From Rudaea sp. (GTDB lineage: Bacteria > Pseudomonadota > Gammaproteobacteria > Xanthomonadales > Rhodanobacteraceae): DNA of 64,000 bases. Under the pieces are notes generated by a model. It was not told the origin of the DNA and did not search any database. It saw nothing but the letters and a program-made list of their open reading frames with translations. Within the stretch, counting starts at the first letter, position 1. Every line of letters starts with the position of its first letter. The stretch covers positions 62,001 through 126,000 of the forward strand of contig JARLJU010000236.1 in NCBI GenBank assembly GCA_031291055.1. The letters are read 5' to 3'. Both the position numbers and the translations under genes were made by a program. Of this stretch, positions 27,504 through 36,431 are shown in pieces.

Positions 27504-28046
27504 CTAGTCGAGCAGGTCGTACAGAAATGCGCGGGCGAAACGCCAATCGCGATTGAGGGTGCGCGTGGCGACTCCGCTCAGCGCGGCGATCTCGGGAAAT
27601 GACAGGCCAGCAAAATAATGCAGGGCCACGAGTCGTGCAGCGCGGACATCTTCGCGTTCGAGACGACGCAGTGCATCGTCCAGTTCCAGCGTGCGCCCAG
27701 CGGTTCCATCGGCAACCTGCATGGCTACATCTTCGTTTTCCATGACGACGTTGCCGCCGCGTTTCAGGCACATGCGCTCGCGCGCACGATCGACCAGGAT
27801 GTGGCGCATCGCCTGGGCCGCATAGTCGAAGAACTGGGCCGGTTCGGCGAAGACGAGTTCGCCACTGCCACCGAGCTTCAGATACAACTCGTGGACCAGT
27901 GCCGTCGTGTTCAAGGTGGCGTTGCCCGCCCTGACACGCTGGCGGCTTGCCATCGCCTTGAGGCGCTCGTAAACGCCGGCGAACAGAGCATCCGCCTGCT
28001 GCGCCGGTACCGGCGATCGAGACGTTGCTGACTTCACTTCCGACAT
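27504..28046 (-). CDS. ECF-type RNA polymerase sigma factor
   Basis: This is a 180-residue sigma-70 family factor of the ECF group often found with protein kinases. Region 2 includes ALVHELYLKLGG and FFDYAAQAMRHILVDRARER; region 4 includes LSFPEIAALSGVATRTLNRDWRFAR as the helix-turn-helix for -35 recognition. ATG at 28046 has GGAGG 6 nt upstream. No anti-sigma gene is adjacent; the kinase downstream is the likely regulator. Target promoters cannot be inferred here. Confidence 0.9.
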   Translation of the reverse strand: MSEVKSATSRSPVPAQQADALFAGVYERLKAMASRQRVRAGNATLNTTALVHELYLKLGGSGELVFAEPAQFFDYAAQAMRHILVDRARERMCLKRGGNVVMENEDVAMQVADGTAGRTLELDDALRRLEREDVRAARLVALHYFAGLSFPEIAALSGVATRTLNRDWRFARAFLYDLLD

Positions 28047-28221
28047 GATCAACCTCCGCCGATGCAGTCTAGCAGGCCGGGCGGCACGGGCTGCGTGCAG
28101 GACAGGCGATGCGCCCAGGCCGCAGCCATCGCCGGTTCATGGCGATCGTGCGGCAATGCCTCTTTCCATGCGCGCGATTCTGTCGCAACATGGGCCAACC
28201 GTCACAGGGGGGTTTCAGACC

Positions 28222-28707
28222 ATGGCAGCCAATGGCAACTCGACGTCGACGATGGGTGAAGTCCTGCGCGATGTGCGTCTGGCGCTGGGCGACGTGTTTG
28301 GGGGCGGCAAGCTCGACCCGAAGCAGGAATTGATCGTGGATGTACTGTTCGGCCTGCTTGGGGCGCTGGCGCGGGCCGACGGTGTGGTGTCGTCGGAGGA
28401 AGCCAATTTCACCAACGGTCTGATGGACGAACTCAAGCTGAGTTCACGCGCACGCAAGCTGGCAACCGAAGCATTCGATCGGGGTTGCCGCCGTCAGCTG
28501 GATATCGACACCGAAATATTGCGTTTCCTGCGAACGTGTCCGCGCGGATCCAAGGATGTCGATCGCGTCTATGAAAGCCTGTTGCGCCTGGCCGCGGCGG
28601 ACGCCTGCATCCGCCCGGGCGAGCGCAGATTCCTGGAAAAAATCACCCTGGGGATGGGCTATGAACCCGCCGAGCTCGACACGCGGCTGAAACGCATCAT
28701 GCAGTGA
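28222..28707 (+). CDS. TerB-family protein
   Basis: This is a 161-residue soluble protein with the all-helical TerB/DjlA N-terminal-like fold. Typical segments are ALARADGVVSSEEANF and LRLAAADACIRPGERRFLEKI, each with an acidic loop that may bind metal. It lacks a signal peptide and membrane spans. Family members are linked to stress or tellurite resistance, but single-domain versions have no firm function. It stands alone, divergent from the sigma factor gene, and ends in a hairpin shared with the convergent peptidase gene. Confidence 0.8.
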   Translation: MAANGNSTSTMGEVLRDVRLALGDVFGGGKLDPKQELIVDVLFGLLGALARADGVVSSEEANFTNGLMDELKLSSRARKLATEAFDRGCRRQLDIDTEILRFLRTCPRGSKDVDRVYESLLRLAAADACIRPGERRFLEKITLGMGYEPAELDTRLKRIMQ

Positions 28708-28739
28708 CCCTGCGTGGGCTGCGCCGGCGCAGGGTCACT
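28703..28739. terminator. Bidirectional hairpin between convergent genes
   Basis: AGTGACCCTGCG pairs perfectly with CGCAGGGTCACT across a 13-nt loop. It overlaps the TerB-like stop codon and lies 7 nt before the peptidase stop on the other strand. There is no long T tract, so termination strength is uncertain. Confidence 0.6.
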
Positions 28740-28746
28740 GATTCGT

Positions 28747-30360
28747 TCAATGGCCCACGTTGTCGGTCCTGCCGATGAAGCCGGCCACGTCGTCGTGGAT
28801 TTTCTTCAACGATTCCTCGTGCGCGTAGACCATGTGCCCGGATTCGTAGAACGCGTACTCGATGTTGGCCTGCAGCCGGTCCGGGATCGGCAGGTGGCGC
28901 ATCTCGTACACGGCCGCGAAATACGGCGTGGCCAGATCGTAGTAACCACCGGTCAGCAGCACATGCAATTGCGGGTTGTATTTCATCGCCACGGCCAGAT
29001 CCGGCATCACGTTGGTCGAAATGGGGAAAAATGAATCTCCGCCCGGCGGCTTGTGCTGCCAGTTCCAGTTGCCGACATCGCCGAACACGTGGAAGGTCTC
29101 GTCTTCGCCGTACTTGAGCTGCTTGCGCACGTAGTCGTTGAACGCCGAGACGTAGGCTGAACTGATCGCGGCCGATTGCGGGTCGTACTGCGCATCGCGG
29201 TCCAGCGGATCCATGTTCGGACCGGAGAAGCGCGTGTCCAGGCGGCCGGTGGTCTGGTCGGTATCGTCCTGCAGGTTTTTCTCGAACTCGCCGCCGTAGA
29301 CGCGCAGATTGGCTTTTTCCCAGTACGCGACCGGCAGGCCGGTGTACCCGTGCAGTTTTTCCTCGATCGCTTTCTTTTGTGCCGGATCGAGCGTGGAGCC
29401 GGCAGCCAGCGCTGTCAGATACTCGGTCATCGCGAAGTGCTCGACTTCGGCCAGGAAGGGTTTCAGATCCTTGGGCGCATTGGCCAGCTTGTGGTGATAC
29501 CACGCGCTCGCGGCATACGTCGGCAGGGCCAGCGCATAGGCTTGGTCCACGCCCGGACTGAACTGCGGCGCATCGATGTCGTTGCTGAAGGAAAGAATCT
29601 GCGACAGCAGGATCACGCCGTTCAGATCGACACTCTGCTCGGTTTCCAGCACGTTCGCGAGCACGGCCGAACGCGTCGTGCCGTAGCTCTCGCCAAACAG
29701 GTATTTCGGCGAATTCCAGCGTCCGTACTGCGACAGGAACTTGCTGATGAACTGGGCGAATGCGTGCGCGTCCTGATCGACGCCGTAGAATTCCTTGCCA
29801 CGTTCCTTGAGCTTTGCAGCCTGCTTTTCCTTGTCCTTTTCCACTGCGAGCAGGCGGCTGAAGCCGGTGCCGGGGGCGTCGATGAAGACCAGGTCGCTGG
29901 CATCGAGCAGGCTGAAATCGTTGTTGATCAGCTTGTACGGTGCCGCCGGCGTGTGCTGGTCATCCAGCGTGACCACGCGCTTGGGTCCGAACGCGCCCAT
30001 GTGCAGCCATACCGTTGCCGAACCCGGGCCGCCGTTGTACAAAAAGGTCACCGGACGCTTGCTGTCGGCATCGCGCTTGAAATAGGCGACGTAGAAGATG
30101 CTTGCGGTAGGATCTTCCTTCTTCTCATCCTTGCCGGTCAGGATCATCGTCCCGGCCACGGCCTTGTAGTTCAGCGCCTGGCCCTGGATCGTGACGCTGC
30201 CTTCGGTCGTGATCTGCCTGGGCTTGATCTCCGCCTCTTCGCTGCTGTCGGCTTTCTTGACGTCTTTGTCCTTGATCAGGCTCGCCGATTCGTCCGCCCA
30301 TGCCGGCGCGAACAACGCGCAGGTGCAGACTGCCAGCAGCCATTGTGGAAATTTGCGCAT
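28747..30360 (-). CDS. Secreted S10 serine carboxypeptidase
   Basis: This 537-residue exported peptidase of family S10 removes C-terminal residues at acidic pH. The catalytic serine lies in GESYGT (Ser225), the aspartate in GGYYDLATPY and the histidine in YESGHMVY. The oxyanion motif FLYNGGPGSATVW is present. The signal peptide ends near APAWA (about 22). ATG at 30360 has GAGGAG upstream; the frame to 30444 would precede the signal peptide and is rejected. Confidence 0.93.
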   Translation of the reverse strand: MRKFPQWLLAVCTCALFAPAWADESASLIKDKDVKKADSSEEAEIKPRQITTEGSVTIQGQALNYKAVAGTMILTGKDEKKEDPTASIFYVAYFKRDADSKRPVTFLYNGGPGSATVWLHMGAFGPKRVVTLDDQHTPAAPYKLINNDFSLLDASDLVFIDAPGTGFSRLLAVEKDKEKQAAKLKERGKEFYGVDQDAHAFAQFISKFLSQYGRWNSPKYLFGESYGTTRSAVLANVLETEQSVDLNGVILLSQILSFSNDIDAPQFSPGVDQAYALALPTYAASAWYHHKLANAPKDLKPFLAEVEHFAMTEYLTALAAGSTLDPAQKKAIEEKLHGYTGLPVAYWEKANLRVYGGEFEKNLQDDTDQTTGRLDTRFSGPNMDPLDRDAQYDPQSAAISSAYVSAFNDYVRKQLKYGEDETFHVFGDVGNWNWQHKPPGGDSFFPISTNVMPDLAVAMKYNPQLHVLLTGGYYDLATPYFAAVYEMRHLPIPDRLQANIEYAFYESGHMVYAHEESLKKIHDDVAGFIGRTDNVGH

Positions 30361-30464
30361 CGCCCCACTCCTCTCATCGAAAAACGCAATATCTGCGGCG
30401 GCCTGCCGCGACAGATCAGGCGTGGAGTATGGAGGATCGCCCACGGCGGCCTATGCGCCGGAAG

Positions 30465-32123
30465 TCACGGCCCGGTCGAAGGTTTCGACGGCTCGATTCC
30501 CAAGGCCCGCTGCAGCGGCGCCAGCAGCTCGCCATAGCGCGCGGCGCGCGCCGTATCGCGGCGCATCGGTTCACGCACCTGCGCTGCACTCGCGGTATGG
30601 ATGGGGCGCTGGTTGCGGTGGAAATCCAGGCAGGCCGGATCGAACGCCAAGCCGCAGAATTCGAGCAGGTCGCGGGTCTGCCCCCCGGGGTCGGCGAGCA
30701 AGGCCTCATAGGTCTGATCGCGGACGCTGCCGGGGTATGTCGCTGCCCAGAACTTCGCTGCGCGATCGTAGGCTTTCCAGAACGCGGCAATGTCGGCGAG
30801 GTCGTACGAGAACGTTGCTGCGCTGGGGAATACCTGCTTGTAGCACGACCAGCACGTTTCCAGCGGATCGCGCCGGCAATCCACGAAACGCGCGCCAGGC
30901 AACATCGCTCTGGCCGCACCGACCAGCAGCCAGTTGTACGGTTGCTTGTCCGTGAAGCGGGCATGATGCGTGCGCCAGCGGCGGGTCAGCTCCAGATAGC
31001 GCCGGCCCATGCGCTCCCAATCCGAAGGAGTCGCCTTCGCAACCCAGCGCGGAAACAGCGCGCGTTGGCGCATCGATTCCTCGCGCACCACCTGCATCAG
31101 GTCGCCCAGCTCGCCGGCACCTTCAACCTGCGCATGCGAAGCGAGGATCTGTTCGGTCAGCGTCGAGCCGGATCGCGGCAGGCCGACGATGAAAATGACT
31201 TCACTGCCAAGGTCACCGTCGCGGCTTTGTGCAACGGGTTCGGCGAACGCGGCGAGCACTTCGTCCACGTGGACGGCGAACGCGGCCGCATCCCACGGAT
31301 CCCGGATCTTGCGCATGCGTTCGTTGGCGCGGTGCAGCGTTGCGAATGCATCCGCGTATCGTGCCTCGTCCTCGTAGGCCTTGGCGAGTGCGAATTCGAG
31401 CGACGCCCGCGAAAAGTCGTCCAGCTCGGTATACTTGTCCAGATGTTCCATTTGCGCAATCTCGGCGGCTTCGAAGCGCGCGGTCCTGATATTGGCCAGC
31501 CCGGACCACGCCTCGCCGAAGGCGGGGGCCATGCGCAACGTGGTTCGGTATTCCGCTGCCGCCCGCTCAATCTGGCCAAGATCGACCAGCACGTCGGCGA
31601 GCGCCTTGCGCGCAGCCACGAAGTCGGGTGCCAGCGCCACCGCGCGCTCAAGCGCCCCTTGTGCATCATCCAGACGTGCATCCTGATCAAGATTGCTGCC
31701 GAGAATGAACCATGCGGTGGCCGAGTCCGGCACACGTTCGCAGGCGCGCCGCCATAGCGCGTACGCAGCATCAAGGTCACCGGCGGCGCGCAAGGCATCG
31801 CCCAGATCGCCGTGCGCGAGCACGTCGCCGGGGTGTCGCGCCAACAGCGCGCGCAGCCGCCCGATGGCGCGCTGCGGTTGACCGGTGCGGATGTCCAGTA
31901 CGGCCGCGAGCCGCAGCACTTCCGGATGTTCCGGGGCCAGCGCCGCGGCAGCGGCGAGCGCGCTGTTCGTCGCAGCGAAGTCATTGCGCTGCAGACATGC
32001 ACCGGCGCGCTGCAGCGCTTGGGCAGCAGCCGGCAGCAGCCCGCGCAGACGCTCGGCCGCATCGTTGGGCGACACGGTAAAATTTGCATCTGCTGGTGGA
32101 GCTGCCGGGGTCCGTTGAGCCAC
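30465..32123 (-). CDS. TPR-repeat sulfotransferase
   Basis: This 552-residue two-part protein has TPR repeats in the N-terminal half (about 30-280) and a sulfotransferase fold in the C-terminal half. The 5'-phosphosulfate loop reads GLPRSGSTLTEQIL (about 313-326), and the CRRDPLETCWSCYKQVF block is the 3'-phosphate-binding region. It should transfer sulfate from PAPS to a protein or saccharide acceptor. The start is GTG at 32123 with GAGG about 10 nt upstream. It is separated from the peptidase gene by about 100 bp, and the acceptor is unknown. Confidence 0.87.
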   Translation of the reverse strand: MAQRTPAAPPADANFTVSPNDAAERLRGLLPAAAQALQRAGACLQRNDFAATNSALAAAAALAPEHPEVLRLAAVLDIRTGQPQRAIGRLRALLARHPGDVLAHGDLGDALRAAGDLDAAYALWRRACERVPDSATAWFILGSNLDQDARLDDAQGALERAVALAPDFVAARKALADVLVDLGQIERAAAEYRTTLRMAPAFGEAWSGLANIRTARFEAAEIAQMEHLDKYTELDDFSRASLEFALAKAYEDEARYADAFATLHRANERMRKIRDPWDAAAFAVHVDEVLAAFAEPVAQSRDGDLGSEVIFIVGLPRSGSTLTEQILASHAQVEGAGELGDLMQVVREESMRQRALFPRWVAKATPSDWERMGRRYLELTRRWRTHHARFTDKQPYNWLLVGAARAMLPGARFVDCRRDPLETCWSCYKQVFPSAATFSYDLADIAAFWKAYDRAAKFWAATYPGSVRDQTYEALLADPGGQTRDLLEFCGLAFDPACLDFHRNQRPIHTASAAQVREPMRRDTARAARYGELLAPLQRALGIEPSKPSTGP

Positions 32124-32240
32124 GACCGAATAACCTCGCTACCCTCTCGACTCTAGCATCATGCGCGTGCGTGGACGGGCCCGCCAAGCGTACACTCGCA
32201 CGCAGGCACCGTCCGTCGGACCACTCCAAGGAAGCATGTC

Positions 32241-32828
32241 ATGGCCAAAGAAAAGAAATTCCTCAGCGATATCCAGACCATCCGCAAGCGCGCCCGCGAA
32301 CATATCCAGCAAGGCGCCGTCACCAGCGGCTATGCCGCCGACCGCAAGACCGTGCTCAAGCTTCTAAACGAATCCCTTGCCACCGAGATCGTGTGCGTAC
32401 TGCGTTACAAGCGCCATCATTTCATGGCCAGCGGCATCAATGCGCAAAGTGTCGCGGCGGAATTCCTCGAACACGCCAATGAGGAACAGGGCCATGCCGA
32501 CCTCATCTGCACGCGCATCGTCCAGCTTGGCGGCGCACCGAACTTGTCGCCCGAAGGCATGCTCACGCGCAGCCATTCCGAATATGTCGAGGGCGAAAAC
32601 CTGGTCGACATGATCCAGGAAAACCTGGTCGCCGAACGCATCGCGATCGATACCTACCGCGAAATCGTCCAGTACCTGGGCAATGACGATCCGACCACGC
32701 GGCGCATGATGGAAGGTATTCTCGCGATGGAGGAAGAACATGCCGAAGACCTGAGCAGCCTGCTCGAGGAACTCGGCAAGAAGGGCGAGCCGGCAAAACA
32801 GCCTGTGGCCAAGGCAAAGAAGCGCTGA
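32241..32828 (+). CDS. Ferritin-like (bacterioferritin-family) protein
   Basis: This 195-residue four-helix ferritin-like protein has LNESLATEIVCVLRYKRHH, EHANEEQGHADLI and MEEEHAEDL, which supply the spaced Glu and His ligands of a di-iron centre. Such proteins store iron or remove peroxide. It has no signal peptide and a lysine-rich tail. AAGGA precedes ATG at reasonable spacing. It is divergent from the sulfotransferase gene and convergent with ppsR. The exact subgroup (Bfr, Dps-like or other) was not settled. Confidence 0.85.
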   Translation: MAKEKKFLSDIQTIRKRAREHIQQGAVTSGYAADRKTVLKLLNESLATEIVCVLRYKRHHFMASGINAQSVAAEFLEHANEEQGHADLICTRIVQLGGAPNLSPEGMLTRSHSEYVEGENLVDMIQENLVAERIAIDTYREIVQYLGNDDPTTRRMMEGILAMEEEHAEDLSSLLEELGKKGEPAKQPVAKAKKR

Positions 32829-32877
32829 CGCTAACCCGCACCGCGCATCACGGCAGGCCGCTGCAAAACATGCCGCT

Positions 32878-33693
32878 CTAGAACATGTGCTTCTCGATGC
32901 CGAGTTGGGCGAGGATCTTGCTTGCGATTTCCTCGATCGAAGTATGCGTAGTGTTCTGCACCGGGATGCTCTCGCGGCGGAACAGCTTGTCGGCCTGCGC
33001 CAGTTCGTGCCGGCACTGCTCGAGTTTTGCGTAGCGGCTGCCCGGTTTGCGCGCCTCGCGTACCTGGGCCAGACGCTGCGCCTCGATGGTCAGCCCGTAC
33101 AGCCGCGGCTTGTGCGGCAGCAGGCGCTTGGGCAACTCGAGTTTGTCCAGGTCGTCTTCAGTCAGCGGATAGTTCGCTGCCTTCACGCCATAGTGCAAGG
33201 CCATGTACAGGCAAGTCGGCGTCTTGCCGACGCGTGAAACGCCCACCAGGATGACTTCGGCATCGCCATAGTTGACGTCGATGCCATCATCGTGGGTCAA
33301 GGCGTAGTTCGTCGCATTGATGCGTGCCTCGTATTCGGCGAAATCTGTCAGCCCGTGCGCCTTGCCGACGCGGCGTGCGCGCGACATGCCAAGTTCGGCC
33401 TCCAGCGGACCGATGAATGGCGCGAATACGTCCATCATCAGGGCACCGCTGGTGGCGAGGATTTCGCTCAGCATCGGGTCGATCACGGTATTGACCACGA
33501 TCGGCCGCGTGCCGCCCATCGCGTAGATGTTGCGGATGCGCGCAGCGGCGCCATGCGCCTTTTCCTCGTCGTCCACGAACGGAATGCGGAAGGTATCGAA
33601 TTCAACCCCGTCGAACTGCGTTAGCACCGAATGACCGATCGTTTCGGCGGTGATGCCGGTGCCGTCGGAGACATAGAAGATGGTTCTGCGCAT
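32878..33693 (-). CDS. ppsR: PEP synthase regulatory protein (bifunctional kinase/pyrophosphorylase)
   Basis: The 271-residue DUF299 protein switches phosphoenolpyruvate synthase off by ADP-dependent phosphorylation of a threonine and on again by phosphate-dependent removal. The N-terminus [19 protein letters not shown] and the P-loop GVSRVGKT (151-158) are diagnostic. The start at 33693 agrees with the conserved N-terminus; the much longer open frame upstream covers the ppsA region antisense and is a shadow. It is divergent from ppsA, its target, as in many gammaproteobacteria. Confidence 0.95.
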   Translation of the reverse strand: MRRTIFYVSDGTGITAETIGHSVLTQFDGVEFDTFRIPFVDDEEKAHGAAARIRNIYAMGGTRPIVVNTVIDPMLSEILATSGALMMDVFAPFIGPLEAELGMSRARRVGKAHGLTDFAEYEARINATNYALTHDDGIDVNYGDAEVILVGVSRVGKTPTCLYMALHYGVKAANYPLTEDDLDKLELPKRLLPHKPRLYGLTIEAQRLAQVREARKPGSRYAKLEQCRHELAQADKLFRRESIPVQNTTHTSIEEIASKILAQLGIEKHMF

Positions 33694-33739
33694 GGGGGTA
33701 GTGTATTCGATGCTTGTAGCGGCAACGCAATTGGTCACA

Positions 33740-33771
33740 CCGTCATCCCAGCCGGGAATGCCGGGATCCAG
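33740..33771. repeat. REP-like imperfect palindrome between ppsR and ppsA
   Basis: The stretch reads CCGTCATCCCAGCC followed by GGGAATGCCGGGATCCAG, with an imperfect ATCCC-GC / GC-GGGAT stem. It looks like the widespread proteobacterial intergenic repeat starting GTCATCCC or GTCATTCC. Assignment to a family is by appearance only. Confidence 0.4.
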
Positions 33772-33942
33772 AGCACAAGGATGCGGCTCCGCCGTGGCGA
33801 TGGCATCCACGGCAACCCGATTCCGGCGGCCAGCACCGGCACGACGAATCCAGGCAGAGCTTGTTTCATCCCGCCTAAACCCCGAAAATTGCACATTCTT
33901 GCGGCATTGCCCGCTTCCCTGCCTGAATTTTGGAGAATCCAC

Positions 33943-36396
33943 TTGAGCGATCTGGTGTTGTGGCTCGATCAGTTGCGCCTGTCCGACCTGGCAAAAGTCG
34001 GTGGCAAGAACGCCTCTCTCGGCGAGATGATCGGCAACCTTGCCAAGCTCGGCGTATCGGTGCCCGGCGGATTTGCCACGACCTCGGATGCGTTCCAGAA
34101 ATTCATCGCGCAAAGCGGCCTGGCCGAACGTATCCGCAAAAAACTCGCCATGCTCGACGTGGACAATGTCGCCGCGCTGGCCGCCGCCGGCACGGAAATC
34201 CGCGGATGGGTGATCGACACGCCGCTGATTCCGGAATTCGATGCTGCCGTGCGCGCAGCCTATGCAAAATTGTGTACTGATGCCGGCGGCTCCCATGAAA
34301 AGCGCAGCGAGGGATCGCCGCTTGCTGATTCTCGCGATCAGCAACGATCGCAAAGGGACGTCGCTGTCGCCGTACGTTCTTCCGCGACCGCTGAAGACCT
34401 CCCGGATGCCTCGTTTGCCGGCCAGCAGGAAACCTTCCTCAATGTCACCGGCGCCGACGACGTCGTCCACAAGATCAAGGAAGTGTTCGCATCGCTGTAC
34501 AACGATCGCGCCATCGCCTACCGCGTGCATCACGGCTACAAGCACGAGGACGTGTTTCTTTCCGCCGGCGTGCAATTGATGGTGCGTTCGGACATCGGCG
34601 CCTCGGGCGTGCTGTTCACGCTGGACACCGAATCGGGTTTTCGCGACGCCGTCTTCGTCACCGCCAGTTACGGCCTCGGCGAAATGGTCGTGCAGGGTGC
34701 GGTGAATCCCGACGAATTCTATGTCTACAAGCCGACCCTGCGCGCGGGCAAGAATGCGATCCTGCGCCGCCAGCGCGGCGCCAAGCAGCAGCGCATGGTG
34801 TATTCCGACAAGGCCGGCGAACGTGTGCGCATCGAGGAAACGCCCAGGGCGGATCGCGAGAAATTCAGCATCAGCGATGCCGACGTCCACGAATTGTCGA
34901 AGCAGGCCCTGGTGATCGAGCAGCACTACGGCCGGCCGATGGACATTGAATGGGCAAAAGATGGAAATAGCGGCAAAGTATATATTGTCCAGGCACGCCC
35001 CGAGACGGTGAAATCACGCGGGCACGCGACCCAGGTCGAACGCTTCCATCTGAAGCAGGATCCATCGAAGCCGCGCGCCAAAGTGCTGGCCGAGGGCCGT
35101 TCGATCGGTCAGAAGATCGGCGCCGGCAAGGCGCGCGTGATCCGCTCGATCAAGGACATGGGCCGCGTCGAGGCCGGCGATGTGCTCGTCGCCGACATGA
35201 CCGACCCGGACTGGGAACCGGTCATGAAGCGCGCCGCCGCCATCGTCACCAATCGCGGCGGCCGCACCTGTCATGCCGCGATCATCGCGCGCGAACTCGG
35301 TGTGCCTGCGGTCGTCGGCACCGGCAATGCGCTCGACGCGATTCCGGATGGCGCTGAAATCACCGTGTCCTGCGCGGAGGGCGATACCGGTTTCATCTAC
35401 TCGGGCATACTCGAATTCGACAAGGTCACTGCCGATCTCGGCCATATGCCGCCGGCGCCGCTGAAGATCATGATGAATGTCGCCAACCCCGAGCGCGCAT
35501 TCGATTTCGCGATGCTGCCGAACGCCGGCGTCGGCCTGGCGCGACTGGAGATGATCATTGCCAGCCATATCGGCGTGCATCCGAAAGCGTTGCTGGAATA
35601 CGCGAAACAGGATGCGGAAACGAAAAAGAAAATCGACGAGCGCATCGCCGGCTATGCCGATCCGGTGCAGTTCTACGTCGATCGCCTGGCCGAAGGCATC
35701 GCTACGATCACGGCAGCGTTCGCGCCGAACCCGGTGATCGTGCGCCTGTCGGATTTCAAATCGAATGAATACGCCAACCTGATCGGCGGAAAGCGCTACG
35801 AGCCCCATGAAGAAAACCCGATGATCGGTTTCCGCGGTGCCAGCCGCTATGTCGATCCGAGCTTCAAGGATTGCTTCGCGCTGGAATGCCTGGCGCTGAA
35901 GAAGGTACGCGGCGAAATGGGCCTGACCAATGCCTGGGCGATGATTCCGTTCGTGCGCACGGTCGCCGAAGGCAGGAAAGTCATCGAGGTGCTTGCCGAA
36001 AACGGCCTGAAGAGCGGCCAGGACGACCTGAAAATCATCATGATGTGCGAACTGCCGTCGAACGCGCTACTGGCCGATGAATTCCTCGATATCTTTGACG
36101 GCTTCTCGATCGGCTCGAACGATCTGACCCAGCTGACGCTCGGTCTGGACCGCGACTCGGGCATCGTCGCGCACCTGTTCGACGAGCGCGACGCAGCAGT
36201 GAAGAAGCTGCTGTCCATGGCCATAAAGACGGCCAAATCCAGAGGCAAGTACATCGGCATCTGCGGCCAGGGGCCGAGTGATCATCCGGACCTGGCTGAA
36301 TGGCTGATGGAACAGGGCATCGAATCGCTGTCGCTGAATCCGGATACGGTGGTGGATACGTGGCTGAAGCTGGCGAAAGCGAAAAGCGCGGCGTGA
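33943..36396 (+). CDS. ppsA: Phosphoenolpyruvate synthase
   Basis: This 817-residue enzyme converts pyruvate and ATP to phosphoenolpyruvate, AMP and phosphate for gluconeogenesis. It shows [10 protein letters not shown] near the N-terminus, [20 protein letters not shown] in the ATP-grasp domain, the phospho-histidine motif GGRTCHAAI (His444) and CGQGPSD in the PEP-binding barrel. The start is TTG at 33943, supported by GGAG 7 nt upstream and by alignment with known N-termini; no nearby ATG fits. Residues about 116-140 are extra relative to E. coli PpsA and are encoded by DNA holding an inverted repeat. The gene is divergent from ppsR. Confidence 0.95.
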   Translation: MSDLVLWLDQLRLSDLAKVGGKNASLGEMIGNLAKLGVSVPGGFATTSDAFQKFIAQSGLAERIRKKLAMLDVDNVAALAAAGTEIRGWVIDTPLIPEFDAAVRAAYAKLCTDAGGSHEKRSEGSPLADSRDQQRSQRDVAVAVRSSATAEDLPDASFAGQQETFLNVTGADDVVHKIKEVFASLYNDRAIAYRVHHGYKHEDVFLSAGVQLMVRSDIGASGVLFTLDTESGFRDAVFVTASYGLGEMVVQGAVNPDEFYVYKPTLRAGKNAILRRQRGAKQQRMVYSDKAGERVRIEETPRADREKFSISDADVHELSKQALVIEQHYGRPMDIEWAKDGNSGKVYIVQARPETVKSRGHATQVERFHLKQDPSKPRAKVLAEGRSIGQKIGAGKARVIRSIKDMGRVEAGDVLVADMTDPDWEPVMKRAAAIVTNRGGRTCHAAIIARELGVPAVVGTGNALDAIPDGAEITVSCAEGDTGFIYSGILEFDKVTADLGHMPPAPLKIMMNVANPERAFDFAMLPNAGVGLARLEMIIASHIGVHPKALLEYAKQDAETKKKIDERIAGYADPVQFYVDRLAEGIATITAAFAPNPVIVRLSDFKSNEYANLIGGKRYEPHEENPMIGFRGASRYVDPSFKDCFALECLALKKVRGEMGLTNAWAMIPFVRTVAEGRKVIEVLAENGLKSGQDDLKIIMMCELPSNALLADEFLDIFDGFSIGSNDLTQLTLGLDRDSGIVAHLFDERDAAVKKLLSMAIKTAKSRGKYIGICGQGPSDHPDLAEWLMEQGIESLSLNPDTVVDTWLKLAKAKSAA
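34322..34344. repeat. Inverted repeat inside ppsA
   Basis: TTGCTGAT and ATCAGCAA form a perfect 8-bp stem around a 7-nt loop. The palindrome lies within an in-frame segment (about 34288-34362) encoding charged residues that E. coli PpsA lacks, directly before the conserved VRSSATAED. It may be a small palindromic element that entered the gene without breaking it. Confidence 0.5.
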
Positions 36397-36431
36397 CCGA
36401 TCTCGGGCGCCAGCGTGCCGGCGCAGGACGG

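Noticed and set aside
33694-34926. N-terminal extension of ppsR to 34926
   Set aside because: The extension is antisense to ppsA; the PpsR N-terminus is conserved from 33693.
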